A stretch of 64,000 bases of DNA, taken from assembly GCA_022760435.1 (NCBI GenBank), contig JALEFY010000037.1, positions 124,001 to 188,000 of the forward strand. The letters run 5' to 3'. Below, piece after piece: positions 40,422 through 50,493 of this stretch. A program made the translations under genes and the position numbers. Source of the stretch: Neomegalonema sp. Lineage in GTDB: Bacteria > Pseudomonadota > Alphaproteobacteria > Rhodobacterales > Rhodobacteraceae. Below the pieces are notes generated by a model. That model made no database searches, had not been told where the DNA came from, and saw only the letters and a list, made by a program, of their open reading frames with translations. Each line of letters begins with the position of its first letter. The first letter of the stretch is position 1.

Positions 40422-40584
40422 TTGCGTAACATTAACACCGCAAGAAAAGGATTAATTTCCCAATCACACGACCAAAACACCATTTCTCCACATTGCCGAT
40501 CCAGTTCTGTCACAGAGTGCCAGAATCGCGTTGCGCGGATTTCAGCCCCTGACAGGCGCGAGTCGTGCGCAGGTGCAGCATGAA

Positions 40585-42093
40585 TCAGGGATTGCCGTCC
40601 GAGGCCGACATGAATCCGGGATTGCCGCCCGAAGCCGGCGTAAGTCTGGGATTGCCGTCCGAAGCCGGCTTGGGAAGCACCACCGTGAACCAGGAGCCCC
40701 GCCCAAGCTCGCTGCGGATCTTCAATTCACCGCGGTGACGGGCCAGGATGTGCTTGACGATCGCAAGCCCCAGCCCGGTACCGGGAAGTTTTTCATCATT
40801 CGGCCGGGCCCCGCGGAAAAAGCGCTCTTGCAGGCGGGGGATCTCCTCCTTGGGGATGCCCGGACCAAAATCCTGCACAGTCACCGCCACGCGCGGCGCG
40901 CCCTCTTGCGATGGTTCGACATAGACCCGCAGCTCGCGCTCGGACGGGGCATATTTCAGCGCATTGTCGAAGAGATTGACGAAGACCTGGATCAATTGAC
41001 GCTCTTCGCCGAGCACCGGCGCCAGCTCTCCGAGCGCCTTCCAGTCGATCTCGAAGGATACCGCTCGCCCCCGATTGGCCTCGAAACGGATCAGGGCTTC
41101 TTCGACCACCCGCTTGATCTGCACGACCTGATCGGGGGGCACATGCTCATCGACTTCGATCCGATTGAGCACCAGAAGATCCTCGATCAGATCCTGCATC
41201 CGCCGCGCCTGAACCTCCATATACCGCAAGAATCGCTCCTGCGCCGCCGGATCCTTGCGCGCTGGCCCTTTCAGGGTTTCGATCATCCCCAGGACCGAGG
41301 CGAGGGGTGTCTTGAGCTCGTGGCTGGCATTGGCGACGAAATCCTGCCGCAACATCTCAGCCCGAACCATCCTGGTGTGATCCTCGATCTTGACGAGCAC
41401 TCGCGGGGTGTCGGGCTCGACCTCACCCACCTGCGCCGCAATCGGCAGCACATGCGCCTCGAGATTGCGATCGACCTGGCGGCGCAACATGAACGCGAAG
41501 CTCTCGCCCGCAGCGCCCTGCAACACCGCATCCACCGCTTGCAAGATGCGCGGCGCCCGCAAGACCGCGCGCATGTTATTCCCCTGCAAGGACCGCCCGA
41601 AAAACCGCTCTGCGGCCGGGTTGCACAGCAAGATCTCGCCGCTGCGATTGAGGATCAGCACCGGCTGCGGCAGAGTCTGCAAGGCGGCGCGCCACAAGGC
41701 GAGCTTCTGAGCCAGTCGGTTGCGCTCGCGCTCGGCCAGGACGGAAATCGCCGGATCGGGTTGTTTGCGGATCTCGACCGGCAAGGACTTCTCCATCGGC
41801 GGCGCATCGGCTTCCGCCTGATAGAGCACCCGCAGCGCGATGCCGAGCAGGATCCCGCCCGTTATCCCGATGGTCTGGCCGATGGCTGTCGGGTCGAGAC
41901 GGGTCAGAAAAACCGCCACAAGCGTTGCGGCGCCGATTGGCAAGATCGCTTGCAGATCGCCGCGCGCCAGCACCTTGGCGACCGATTTGCGCAGCGCTTT
42001 CCAGCGCTTCGCCCATAGCGCGCGCTTGCCTCTGGCCGGGGAGGCGGCGGCGCGCTTGTTCTGCTGGCGATGTTTCGGGTCCTGCGCGCTCAA
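40585..42093 (-). CDS. phoR: Phosphate regulon sensor histidine kinase PhoR
   Basis: A 502-residue membrane kinase. Two hydrophobic helices (about 45-65 and 72-92) are followed by a PAS domain (about 120-225), HisKA with H258 in NASHELKTPLASVLGM, and a HATPase with NALKYA, FGPGIP and GTGLGLAI. The last 27 residues are three decapeptide-like units (PASDGNPRLT, PASGGNPGFM, SASDGNP) encoded by 30-bp tandem repeats. The TTG at 42093 is chosen for its GGAGG 5 bases upstream; longer frames run into the divergent DUF1178 gene. It responds to PhoU/PstB and phosphorylates PhoB. Confidence 0.92.
   Translation of the reverse strand: MSAQDPKHRQQNKRAAASPARGKRALWAKRWKALRKSVAKVLARGDLQAILPIGAATLVAVFLTRLDPTAIGQTIGITGGILLGIALRVLYQAEADAPPMEKSLPVEIRKQPDPAISVLAERERNRLAQKLALWRAALQTLPQPVLILNRSGEILLCNPAAERFFGRSLQGNNMRAVLRAPRILQAVDAVLQGAAGESFAFMLRRQVDRNLEAHVLPIAAQVGEVEPDTPRVLVKIEDHTRMVRAEMLRQDFVANASHELKTPLASVLGMIETLKGPARKDPAAQERFLRYMEVQARRMQDLIEDLLVLNRIEVDEHVPPDQVVQIKRVVEEALIRFEANRGRAVSFEIDWKALGELAPVLGEERQLIQVFVNLFDNALKYAPSERELRVYVEPSQEGAPRVAVTVQDFGPGIPKEEIPRLQERFFRGARPNDEKLPGTGLGLAIVKHILARHRGELKIRSELGRGSWFTVVLPKPASDGNPRLTPASGGNPGFMSASDGNP
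40588..40673. repeat. 30-bp tandem repeat inside 3' end of phoR
   Basis: Three near-identical 30-bp units begin at 40588, 40618 and 40648, the third incomplete. They encode the C-terminal Ser/Gly-Asp-Gly-Asn-Pro repeats of PhoR in frame and end at the stop codon. Copy number could vary without breaking the frame. Confidence 0.93.
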
Positions 42094-42120
42094 GCGTTCC
42101 TCCAAGCTGTTCCCTTTGTA

Positions 42121-42180
42121 AACCTTCCCCTTGGCAAACCTTCCCCTTGGCAAACTTTTGCCTTGGCAAACCTTCCCCTT
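42121..42180. repeat. 16-bp direct repeats in phoR leader
   Basis: AACCTTCCCCTTGGCA occurs perfectly at 42121-42136 and 42137-42152, in a diverged form at 42153-42168 and as a partial unit at 42169-42180. The array covers the segment just upstream of the phoR translation start. Confidence 0.93.
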
Positions 42181-42255
42181 GCCACTGCCCTCTCCCGGCA
42201 TCTGGACGCAAAGCGCGGCTTTGACTACCTTCGCTCGATCAGATGAGGTGTGCTC

Positions 42256-42807
42256 GTGATACGTTATGCATTGCAGTGCTCGGCAGGGCACGCTTTCGAC
42301 GCCTGGTTTCAAAACAGCTCGGCTTTTGATGCGCAAGCGCAAGCTGGCCATGTCCTGTGTCCGATCTGCGGCATTGATGATGTGACCAAGAGCCTGATGG
42401 CGCCCGCGCTCTCCAGCAACCGGCGCAAGAGCGATGAGGCCCGAAGCGACGAGACCGAGATCGACGAAGCCAATATCAACGACAGCAAGATCAACGAAGG
42501 ACAAAGCCTGCCCGCGGCTGGCGCCACCTCGCCGACGCCCCCCTCCGGGCCCGAAAGGCATATGACCACGATCGATGCGCGCCAAAGGCTGCTCCATGAG
42601 CGCCTGCGCGCCTTGCGCCATCTCGTCGAAACCCATGCCGAGCCCGTCGGCGATCGCTTTGCGCAAGAGGTGCGGGCGATTGAGGCTGGCGAAGCGGATG
42701 AGCGGCCGATCTACGGGCAGGCCACCGCGAAAGAAGCGCGCGAGCTGGAGGAAGAGGGGATCGCCTGCATGCCGATCCCATGGGTCGAGATCGAGAACGA
42801 CAGCTGA
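42256..42807 (+). CDS. DUF1178 family protein
   Basis: A 183-residue DUF1178 protein of unknown function that is common in alpha- and betaproteobacteria. The N-terminus IRYALQCSAGHAFDAWF with later LCPICG holds a zinc-ribbon-like set of cysteines, and the C-terminal half contains the conserved RYPxYGxA-type block as ERPIYGQATAKEARELEEEGI. The GTG at 42256 has GAGGTG 5 bases upstream and matches the usual family start. It is divergent from phoR and precedes lysC. Confidence 0.88.
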   Translation: MIRYALQCSAGHAFDAWFQNSSAFDAQAQAGHVLCPICGIDDVTKSLMAPALSSNRRKSDEARSDETEIDEANINDSKINEGQSLPAAGATSPTPPSGPERHMTTIDARQRLLHERLRALRHLVETHAEPVGDRFAQEVRAIEAGEADERPIYGQATAKEARELEEEGIACMPIPWVEIENDS

Positions 42808-42856
42808 TCGATCATTGCACGCCGTACGCGAAGGCTCTATGAAGCGCCCGGATCAA

Positions 42857-42888
42857 CCTCCGGTACAAATGCCGGAGGCCCTGTTTTA
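42857..42888 (+). terminator. Intrinsic terminator after DUF1178 gene
   Basis: CCTCCGG/CCGGAGG forms a 7-bp perfect stem with an 8-nt loop, followed by CCCTGTTTTA. It lies just before the lysC ribosome-binding region. Confidence 0.7.
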
Positions 42889-42913
42889 CCCGTTGCCATG
42901 AGGTACCCTGGCC

Positions 42914-44209
42914 ATGACTTCCGCCGACGTGCGCGCCACCCCTTCCGCATCCTCACGGGCGCCGCGCCTGGTGATGAAGTTCGGCGGCACATCGGTCGGC
43001 GATCTTGAGCGGATCGAGCAAGCCGCCCGCAAGGTCGCACAGGAGGTCGAGCGCGGCTACCAGGTCGCTGTGATCGTCTCGGCGATGGCGGGTGAGACCA
43101 ACCGCCTCGTCGGCTATGTCCGCGATGTGAACCGGCTCTATGATGCGCGCGAATATGACACCGTCGTCGCAGCCGGTGAGCAGGTCACCTCCGGCCTGAT
43201 GGCGCTGACGCTGCAAAAGCTGGGCGTCCCGGCGCGATCCTGGCAAGGCTGGCAAATCCCGCTGCGCACCAGCGCCGCCCATGGCGCGGCCCGGATCGAG
43301 GATATCGACACCGCGGCGCTCGACCAGAAATTTGACGAGGGCCTGCACGCCGTCATTGCCGGATTTCAGGGCATCGGCCCCGATAATCGCATCGCCACGC
43401 TCGGGCGCGGGGGCTCGGATACCTCGGCCGTGGCAATCGCCGCCGCGCTCAAGGCAGAGCGATGCGATATCTATACGGATGTTGACGGCGTCTACACGAC
43501 CGATCCACGCTTGGTCTCCGAGGCCCGCAAGATCCACCAGATCGCCTTTGAGGAAATGCTCGAGCTTGCCTCACTGGGCGCGAAAGTGCTGCAAACCCGC
43601 TCGGTCGAGCTGGCCATGCGCTATCAGGTTCCCTTGCAGGTTCTTTCGACCTTTGGCGAGGCTGTCGGGTCCGACATGGCCGGGACACTGGTCTGCGATG
43701 AAAGCGAATTGACGGAGGATAAGGTGGAAGGCAAAGCAGTCAGCGGCGTTGCATTCTCGCGCAATGAAGCCAAGATCACGCTGCTCGAGGTTGCCGACGT
43801 GCCCGGCGTGGCTGCGCGCGTTTTCGGCCCCCTCGCCGAGCAGAACATCAATGTCGACATGATCGTGCAGAATATCTCTGAAAGCGGTCACACCGACATG
43901 ACCTTCACGGTCTCGACCGACGATTACGAGCGGGCGCTCTCGATCATCGAAGCGGCAAAGGAAACCATTCAGTTTCAGAGCCTTCGCTCCGATAGCGATG
44001 TGGCGAAGCTCTCGATTGTCGGCATTGGCATGCGCTCACATGCCGGGACCGCGCAAAAGATGTTTCAGGTGCTCGCCAATGAAGGGATCAATATCGAGGT
44101 GATTTCGACCTCGGAGATCAAGATCTCCGTGCTGGTGAAGCGCAAATATATGGAACTCGGTGTCCAGGCCCTGCACAAGGCCTTCGATCTGGATGCTGCC
44201 TCGGCGTAA
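42914..44209 (+). CDS. lysC: Aspartate kinase
   Basis: A 431-residue aspartokinase that phosphorylates aspartate for lysine, threonine and methionine synthesis. The kinase motif KFGGTSVGD starts at about residue 22, and later blocks include TLGRGGSDTSAVAIAAAL and ITLLEVADVPGVAARVF of the first ACT domain; a second ACT domain follows. The form is the lysine/threonine-regulated alphaproteobacterial type. The first 18 residues are an alanine/serine-rich extension. It is followed by ptsP, a common alphaproteobacterial pairing. Confidence 0.95.
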   Translation: MTSADVRATPSASSRAPRLVMKFGGTSVGDLERIEQAARKVAQEVERGYQVAVIVSAMAGETNRLVGYVRDVNRLYDAREYDTVVAAGEQVTSGLMALTLQKLGVPARSWQGWQIPLRTSAAHGAARIEDIDTAALDQKFDEGLHAVIAGFQGIGPDNRIATLGRGGSDTSAVAIAAALKAERCDIYTDVDGVYTTDPRLVSEARKIHQIAFEEMLELASLGAKVLQTRSVELAMRYQVPLQVLSTFGEAVGSDMAGTLVCDESELTEDKVEGKAVSGVAFSRNEAKITLLEVADVPGVAARVFGPLAEQNINVDMIVQNISESGHTDMTFTVSTDDYERALSIIEAAKETIQFQSLRSDSDVAKLSIVGIGMRSHAGTAQKMFQVLANEGINIEVISTSEIKISVLVKRKYMELGVQALHKAFDLDAASA

Positions 44210-44525
44210 GACGATCACCGCCATGGCACCCCCCGGCGCCCCCCGGCGCCCCCCGGCTCACCTCGCATCGCGGTGCCGCAAAATCTCGCTCCCACAACAG
44301 CGCCGCTGCATTGGCGGCGCGTCCGTGATAGGATGTCACCATCATGTCACGTGGGGTTTGAGATTTTCGGCAAACTTCCGTAAGCGTTGCCGCGAAAGAT
44401 GAACTGGCACCGGTGGCGATGGCTGCGCAGCGGCGAGGCCCCGGAAGGCGCATCCCGGGCCCCGAAAGCTCGGCACATGACAAGCGCTTGCGCTTGACTG
44501 CGATCACGCAGGACGGGAGGGAAGA
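44210..44525. other. Intergenic region lysC-ptsP with 10-bp direct repeats
   Basis: A 316-bp spacer. CCCCCCGGCG is repeated at 44229-44238 and 44239-44248 with a partial third unit. No supported gene and no clear terminator is seen. It probably holds the ptsP promoter, which I could not fix. Confidence 0.6.
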
Positions 44526-46817
44526 GTGAACATGGCATCGTCGCCAGACCGGGGAGAGGGATTGCAGCGCGCCCGGACGCTTTTGCGCAATGTGCGTGCG
44601 GCGCTCGCGCAACCCGGCCATGCCCAGCAAAGGCTCGACCAGATCGTTCATCTGATCGCGCAGAACATGATGGCGGAAGTCTGCTCGCTCTACATGATGC
44701 GCGACGCCGATACGCTGGAGCTCTGCGCGACCGAGGGCCTCAACCCCGCCGCTGTTCATGCCACGACGCTGCAAGTCGGGCAGGGCCTTGTTGGCCGCAT
44801 TGCCCGCGACGGGACCGCGATCAACACCAATGATGCTGAAAAGACCCCGGGCTTCGTCTATATTCCCGGCATTGGCGAGGAGCGGTTCCGGTCCTTTCTC
44901 GGCACGCCGCTACAGCGCCAGGGCCATACGCTGGGCGTGCTGGTGGTGCAGAACCAGTCCACGCGGCTCTATGATGAGGACGAGATCGACGCGCTCGAGC
45001 TGATCGCCACCGTGATCGCCGAGATGACTGATGCTGGCGTGCTCGAGGACCTGCAAAGCCCGCGCATTCTCACCGATCCGAAAATGATCCGCGGCACCCC
45101 CGCAGCGGAAGGGGTCGCCATCGGCAAGGTGGTGCTGCACGAGCCGCGCATCGTGATTGCCAATCCGGTGGCCGAGGATGCCGGGGCCGAGCGCGCGCGC
45201 CTGTCCGAAGCGATGGAGGCGCTGCGCGACGAGGTCGATCGCCTGATCGCCCATGACGCCATGGATGGCGGGCCGGGCGAGCATCATGATGTGCTCAAGG
45301 CCTATCGGATGTTCGCTCATGACCGCGGCTGGCTGCGTCGGCTCGAAGCCGCGATTGATAGCGGGCTCGCGGCGGAAGTAGCGGTGGAAAAGGTCCAGAC
45401 GGAGACCCGCGCCCGCCTGCAACGCACCAATGACGCCTATCTGCGCGAGCGGCTCTATGATCTTGATGATCTGGCCAACCGCCTGCTGCGCCAATTGCTG
45501 GGCATGCCGCCTCCCGGCCCCGATGATCTGCCGGAAAACGCCATCCTCATCGCCCGCAATCTTGGCCCGGGTGATCTGATCGATTATGGACGCGGGCCCC
45601 TGCTCGGGGTCGCGCTGGAGGAGGGATCGGCCGGCTCGCATGCCGCGATCGTGGCCCGCGCCCTGCGCATTCCGCTCGTCGCCGGGCTCAAGGGGCTGAT
45701 CAATGACGCCCAGACCGATGACGCTTTCATCATCGATGGCGATATCGGCCGCATTGTCCTACGGCCCGAACCGCAAGTGATCGGCGCCTATCGCGAGAAG
45801 ATCAGCCTGCGCGAACAGGAAGAAAAGCGCTATGCGCAGATCAAGGATCTGCCAGCGATCACCCAGGACGGGGTGACAATCGATTTGCACATGAATGCGG
45901 GTCTGCTCTCGGACCTGCCCGGTATCCCGATGAGCGGCGCAACCGGCGTCGGGCTGTTTCGTACCGAGCTGCAATATCTGATCTCTTCGCGTGCCCCGCG
46001 CCGCGACGCGCAGGCGGCGTTCTATTCCAAGGTGATGGATTCCGCTGGCGGACGGCCGGTGGTGTTTCGCACGCTCGATATGGGCGGGGACAAGCGCTTG
46101 CCCTTCCTCAAGGGCGAAGCCGAGGAGAACCCGGCGCTCGGCTGGCGCGCCATCCGGATTGCGCTGGACCGGCCCTTGCTGTTTCGCACCCAGCTCCAGG
46201 CGTTGCTCCGGGCCTCGAAGGGGCGGCCACTCTCGGTGATGTTCCCGATGATCGCCGACCCGGCGGAATTCTATGAAGCGCGCGCGCGCTTGCTCGCGGA
46301 GCGCGATCGGCTGGCCGCGCGCGGCCTGGACATGCCCGAGGACCTGCGCATCGGCGCAATGCTGGAGACACCGGCGCTTGCCTTCGCACCGCAGCGCTTC
46401 TTTGAGCTGAGCGATTTCGTCTCGGTCGGCGGCAATGATCTGATGCAGTTCTTCTTCGCGGCTGATCGCAGCAATGAGCGGGTCAGGGCGCGCTATGATG
46501 CGCTTTCCCCCTCGTTTCTGAGCATGCTGCGCAAGATCGTCGAGCAATGCGATGATGCTGGCACGTCGCTGTCTTTTTGCGGCGAGCTGTGTGGGCGCCC
46601 GATCGAGGCGGTCGCTCTGGCCGGTTTGGGCTTTCGGATGCTGTCGATGCGCCCGGCGGCGATCGGTCCGGTCAAGGAAGCCTTGCGCTCGAGCGATCTG
46701 ATGCGCGTGAACGCGATCCTTGCCAGCGCCCTTGAGGAGGGGCGCAACCCGCGCGCGGAAATCACGGCCTATATCGTGGAGAACCTGCCGCATCAGGCGG
46801 CGCAGGAAATGGCGTGA
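44526..46817 (+). CDS. ptsP: PEP-protein phosphotransferase PtsP, enzyme I of nitrogen PTS
   Basis: A 763-residue EI-Ntr. An N-terminal GAF domain (about 15-165) precedes the PEP-utilising region with the phosphoacceptor H372 in GSAGSHAAIVARALRIPLV and the C-terminal PEP-binding barrel with RTLDMGGDK and FCGELCG. It starts the phosphorelay from PEP to NPr and EIIA-Ntr, which reports nitrogen and potassium state rather than importing sugar. The start is a GTG with GGAGG at 5 bases; an ATG lies 6 bases later. Confidence 0.94.
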   Translation: MNMASSPDRGEGLQRARTLLRNVRAALAQPGHAQQRLDQIVHLIAQNMMAEVCSLYMMRDADTLELCATEGLNPAAVHATTLQVGQGLVGRIARDGTAINTNDAEKTPGFVYIPGIGEERFRSFLGTPLQRQGHTLGVLVVQNQSTRLYDEDEIDALELIATVIAEMTDAGVLEDLQSPRILTDPKMIRGTPAAEGVAIGKVVLHEPRIVIANPVAEDAGAERARLSEAMEALRDEVDRLIAHDAMDGGPGEHHDVLKAYRMFAHDRGWLRRLEAAIDSGLAAEVAVEKVQTETRARLQRTNDAYLRERLYDLDDLANRLLRQLLGMPPPGPDDLPENAILIARNLGPGDLIDYGRGPLLGVALEEGSAGSHAAIVARALRIPLVAGLKGLINDAQTDDAFIIDGDIGRIVLRPEPQVIGAYREKISLREQEEKRYAQIKDLPAITQDGVTIDLHMNAGLLSDLPGIPMSGATGVGLFRTELQYLISSRAPRRDAQAAFYSKVMDSAGGRPVVFRTLDMGGDKRLPFLKGEAEENPALGWRAIRIALDRPLLFRTQLQALLRASKGRPLSVMFPMIADPAEFYEARARLLAERDRLAARGLDMPEDLRIGAMLETPALAFAPQRFFELSDFVSVGGNDLMQFFFAADRSNERVRARYDALSPSFLSMLRKIVEQCDDAGTSLSFCGELCGRPIEAVALAGLGFRMLSMRPAAIGPVKEALRSSDLMRVNAILASALEEGRNPRAEITAYIVENLPHQAAQEMA

Positions 46818-46824
46818 GCGCCTT

Positions 46825-47865
46825 TCAGGTGGAGATGACGACTTCGGGCCAGGGAGGGCGCGCGTCCTCGCCCATGGCGATGGCGAGGATATAGGCGCAG
46901 GCCCGAGCCGCATCGGCAATCTCGAACGCCCGCGCCCAACCCGCCTGAGCCGCCCGCCGACGCGCGTCATCATCGCGGGCAAATCGGGCCATGGCCTCGG
47001 CCAGATCCTCCATGCCGCGATAGACCTGGATACCCTCGCCAAACAGCGCCTCCAGCCTCGTGCTGTGATGCACGAAGCCCAGCACCCCATTGCCGAGCAG
47101 TTGAGCTACGCGGGTCGAGGCGTAATAGAGCGGCTCGGCCTGGGTGCTATCGGGTTGCAGGCTCGGCGAGATCGGTGTCTGAGCCAGAAAATCCACATAG
47201 GCGGCGCCATCGATGCGCGCGGCCCCCGATGCCATGCCATGGGTCTCGAACCGGAAATCCGTCGGCAAGCCCGCACTCAGCGCCGCCAACTGCGCCGGTC
47301 GATCCTCACAGACCCCTCCCAGAAAGGCCGCATCGCGCGGCGCCCGGTCGCGCGGCAGATCGAAGGCACGCCCGGTATCGATGGCAGGATCGACCAGCGG
47401 CGGCACGAAATGGATCCGCCCACCCGGCGCGAACAGTTCGGCGGACGGGGCCAGCTCTCCGGCGGTAAAGAAGGACGCATCCATCAACGGCACCCTTGCC
47501 GCGAAGTGCGCCATGGTCTCCCGGCGATAGGGCGCATCGACATTGAATTGCGCCAGCCGCACGCCCGGCCGCAGCGCACGCAGATCCGCGAAATCCGCCG
47601 CATCGAACATATCGGCATGGCCGAACAGGATCATATCCGGGCGCAAGGTCTCGACCAGAGCCCGAAGCTGTTTCTTTGCCCGCGCCACCCCGAAGCGCTT
47701 ATGCCCGAGCCCATGGGCCCGGGCCAGGTCACGATCGGAGAACCGCGTGACGAAATGCCCGGCCCGGATCATCCCATGCAGCAGATGCTGCGCAATGTCG
47801 TAGAAGAGCGGCTCGCCCGCCCCTTCCTTGAAGTCATTGACGATAATGATCCGGCGCGAGGTCAC
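46825..47865 (-). CDS. CgeB-like glycosyltransferase
   Basis: A 346-residue protein with GT-B character. The C-terminal segment LYYASTRVAQLLGNGVLGFVH and GIQVYRGMEDLAEAMARFARD is the donor-side pattern of CgeB/Glyco_trans_1_2 proteins, in which the subunit name refers to the fold group only. An Asp-rich nucleotide-loop (FGHADMFDAADF) lies near residue 80. The substrate is unknown. It converges on ptsP with 7 bp between the stops, so it is not part of that operon. About 60 bp separate its ATG from the next minus-strand gene. Confidence 0.75.
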   Translation of the reverse strand: MTSRRIIIVNDFKEGAGEPLFYDIAQHLLHGMIRAGHFVTRFSDRDLARAHGLGHKRFGVARAKKQLRALVETLRPDMILFGHADMFDAADFADLRALRPGVRLAQFNVDAPYRRETMAHFAARVPLMDASFFTAGELAPSAELFAPGGRIHFVPPLVDPAIDTGRAFDLPRDRAPRDAAFLGGVCEDRPAQLAALSAGLPTDFRFETHGMASGAARIDGAAYVDFLAQTPISPSLQPDSTQAEPLYYASTRVAQLLGNGVLGFVHHSTRLEALFGEGIQVYRGMEDLAEAMARFARDDDARRRAAQAGWARAFEIADAARACAYILAIAMGEDARPPWPEVVIST

Positions 47866-47923
47866 TTGGCTTCTCCGGGCAGGAAACGGACGGGACTGCT
47901 CATGCCCAAAAGCCGCGAGCAGG

Positions 47924-48661
47924 TCAATCGGTCAGATAATAGGAGACCGTCGAGACCACCCGCACCAGCTTGCGCCGCTCGAAGCGCTCATCGTAATCGC
48001 CATCGCGCGGCAGGATCTGGATGATCCCCTGATTGGCCTTGGCGATGCCACCGACACTGGCACCGCTGTCATTGGCAAATTGCTGCGCCGACGCGCGGGC
48101 GGCCTGGGTGGCCTCGCGGATCAGCTCCGGCTTGATCTCGTTGAGCCCGCTATAGACATAGACCGGGCGCGAGGCTTCGGCGTAGTCATTGTCCCCCAGC
48201 AGCACCCCGTCATCGAGCAGCGCCTGGGTGCCGTTGACCAGATCCTCGACCAGATCGAGATTGCTGCTGCGCACCCGCACCGCGCCCACCGCGACATAGC
48301 GCGGAACTTCGGTCTGCGCGCCATTGCGGGTGACATAGATCCGCTCGATGCGCAGGGTGAAGGGCTCTTCCAGCACCTCGGCCTCGGGCAGTCCGGCGGC
48401 ACTGAGGAACCCGCGCACCGCTTTTTCGGAGCGCTTGGCCTCGGCGATGGCGCTGGCGCTGTCGTCGCCCTGGGCACGGAACGGGATGCGCCAATTGGCG
48501 AAATCCGCCTCGACCGCCTGCTCGGCCAGCCCCTTGACGGTGACGACACGATCGACCCGCCGCATCTCGATCAGGCTCTGGCCCAAGGTCAGCCCGGCAA
48601 AGGCCACGCCCGCCGCCAGAAACAGCCCACCGATCGCGGCGCCCCAGTTCAAATTCGCCAT
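47924..48661 (-). CDS. SIMPL domain (DUF541) protein
   Basis: A 245-residue periplasmic or membrane-anchored SIMPL/DUF541 protein. An N-terminal hydrophobic helix (GAAIGGLFLAAGVAFAGL) anchors or exports it, then RRVDRVVTVKGLAEQAVEAD opens the SIMPL fold. The start at 48661 has GGAG at 7 bases. The molecular role of the family is unclear; members are linked to stress and envelope maintenance. Confidence 0.85.
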   Translation of the reverse strand: MANLNWGAAIGGLFLAAGVAFAGLTLGQSLIEMRRVDRVVTVKGLAEQAVEADFANWRIPFRAQGDDSASAIAEAKRSEKAVRGFLSAAGLPEAEVLEEPFTLRIERIYVTRNGAQTEVPRYVAVGAVRVRSSNLDLVEDLVNGTQALLDDGVLLGDNDYAEASRPVYVYSGLNEIKPELIREATQAARASAQQFANDSGASVGGIAKANQGIIQILPRDGDYDERFERRKLVRVVSTVSYYLTD

Positions 48662-48801
48662 GAAACAGCTCCTCACTTCCCGCTTAAGCGCGCCCGATAT
48701 GGCGGCGCCGCCCTCACCTATCGCGCGAATCCCGGCAACATGCGGGCAATCTACAGCAGATCTCTCGCGGCGCAGAGCAATCCGTGCTACGCGCCCCGGT
48801 C

Positions 48802-49260
48802 ATGAGCATTCTTTATATCGATGCCGATGCCTGCCCGGTGAAGGCCGAAGCGCTGAAGGTGGCCGAGCGCCACCGCATCGCGGTGAAGATCGTGTGCAAT
48901 GGCGGGCTGCGCCCCTCCGCGCATCCTCTGGTCGAGACGGTGATCGTGCCCGAAGGGCCTGATGCCGCCGATGACTGGATCGCCGAGCGGATCGGACCTA
49001 AGGATCTGTGCGTGACCGGCGATATTCCGCTGGCCGCCCGGTGCCTCGAGCGCGGTGCGCGCGCCTTGCGCCATAATGGCGAGGTCTTCAACACCGCCAA
49101 TATCGGCACGCAACTGGCGATGCGCGATCTGATGGCGGATCTGCGCGCCGCCAATCCGCTGGAGATGGGCGGCGGCGGCGGCAGCGCCTTCAGCCGCGCC
49201 GACCGTTCGCGCTTTCTCGATGCGCTCGAGCGAGAACTGCGCGCCCTGCTCAGGTCCTGA
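48802..49260 (+). CDS. YaiI/YqxD family protein (UPF0178)
   Basis: A 152-residue UPF0178 protein of unknown function. The start [22 protein letters not shown] is diagnostic, with the metal-like D-A-D-A-C-P motif, and [14 protein letters not shown] is the second conserved block. A GGGGG loop precedes the C-terminal helix. It is divergent from the SIMPL gene, and its end overlaps the end of the HAD gene by 11 bp. Confidence 0.9.
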   Translation: MSILYIDADACPVKAEALKVAERHRIAVKIVCNGGLRPSAHPLVETVIVPEGPDAADDWIAERIGPKDLCVTGDIPLAARCLERGARALRHNGEVFNTANIGTQLAMRDLMADLRAANPLEMGGGGGSAFSRADRSRFLDALERELRALLRS

Positions 49261-50149
49261 AACCGGCGAGCACTTCGCGCGCAGCGATATCGCGCAAGAT
49301 CGCCTGCGTCAGGGTATCGAGCGCACTACCCTCACGATAATCGGCCGGCATTGCATAACGCGCCCGCTCCTGCGCGATGAGCTTGAGCGCGTTTTGCTTG
49401 GCCCGCTCGGCGCCGGGCTCATAGACCGCGACCGGATAGCCCTGATGCTCCATCAGCATGCGCATGCAGGGCACATCGGTCTCGCCATCACCAAAGAACA
49501 CCATCCGCGTGAATGGCACCGGCCGCGCCGCCCGCTCGGTGAAGGCATTGATTTTCGAGTGATCCCAGACATCCAGCGTGTCCTTGTTGATGCGGAACAG
49601 ATACTGGGTCTTGGTGGTGTAATTGATCGCCAGCGCTGGCCAGATCGCGCGCTCCTCGGCGTCATAGCGAAAGGCCGATGCGAAGATCTTCTTGAAATGC
49701 TTGCCGATGGCGGTGGCCGCGATCATCTCGCGAATGCCCGAGGAGATGATGTAATGCTCGATCTGCAAGCCCAGCGCCGCGCCCATCGCATCGACGCGCT
49801 CAAACCAGCCCTCCACACCGTCGAACAGCGTCACCTTGGCGCCATGGGCGGCAATATCGCTGCGGGTGACCGGGATACCGGCGGCCTGCGCGGCGCGCAG
49901 CATCTCATGCATGTAGATCAGGATATTGTCGGCCTCATGCGCGCGGGCGATCTCGTTGACCTCGCGCCAGAACGCGCTCTTCTCGCGGCCGACATCGGGC
50001 AGGAAGGAATGCTCCTGCATGTTGCCCGGCGCCAGCGTGCCGTCGAAATCGTAGCAAAAGGCGACCTTTGGCAAGTCAGGCGCTTCGCCCGAAGCAGGCT
50101 TGACGCGCCGGGGCATTGCCTTGCCTGAGGCGTTTTGATCCGTCGGCAT
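49250..50149 (-). CDS. HAD-superfamily phosphatase
   Basis: A 299-residue haloacid-dehalogenase-like hydrolase. The nucleophile motif is YDFDGTLAP (D34 and D36), motif II lies around IISSGIR, and the acidic metal site is [15 protein letters not shown]. The cap region between (about 50-130) is helical, as in small-molecule phosphatases. The substrate is unknown. AAGGAG lies 8 bases before the ATG. Confidence 0.87.
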   Translation of the reverse strand: MPTDQNASGKAMPRRVKPASGEAPDLPKVAFCYDFDGTLAPGNMQEHSFLPDVGREKSAFWREVNEIARAHEADNILIYMHEMLRAAQAAGIPVTRSDIAAHGAKVTLFDGVEGWFERVDAMGAALGLQIEHYIISSGIREMIAATAIGKHFKKIFASAFRYDAEERAIWPALAINYTTKTQYLFRINKDTLDVWDHSKINAFTERAARPVPFTRMVFFGDGETDVPCMRMLMEHQGYPVAVYEPGAERAKQNALKLIAQERARYAMPADYREGSALDTLTQAILRDIAAREVLAGFRT

Positions 50150-50493
50150 ATGTCTTCTCCTTCACCAATGAGCCGCTCTTTGCCCGTCCTAGCGCGCTGT
50201 TGCCAACAGATCCAGTTGCCCGCAGAATAGTCGCCAAAATTGACTGACAAAATCCCCGCCCGCCGACAGGAAATTGCGCGCCTAAACCTGAATGCGTCAA
50301 AAAAGTTGCGCAGATCCGCAAGATGAGGTCTTATGAGGGCCTTGTCTCTTCCTGCATGTTGTGCTGCAAAACGCGGGCTTATCCGGGGTTCCGGGCTTTG
50401 CAGGTCGGCAACCGGATCGCGATCCGGGGCCATGTCGCATGAGACAGCCTGAACAGCACGACGTCAATTCATGAGCGTATCGAGGGAAATGGA
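50150..50493. other. Leader and promoter region of pntAB
   Basis: A 344-bp region without a supported gene, between the divergent HAD gene and pntA. It must hold both promoters; a TTGACT at 50240-50245 stands without a convincing -10 box. I see no riboswitch-like structure. Confidence 0.5.

Noticed and set aside
42094-42666. N-terminal extension of phoR
   Set aside because: It would be antisense to the DUF1178 gene; the TTG at 42093 has a near-perfect Shine-Dalgarno and gives the normal family length.
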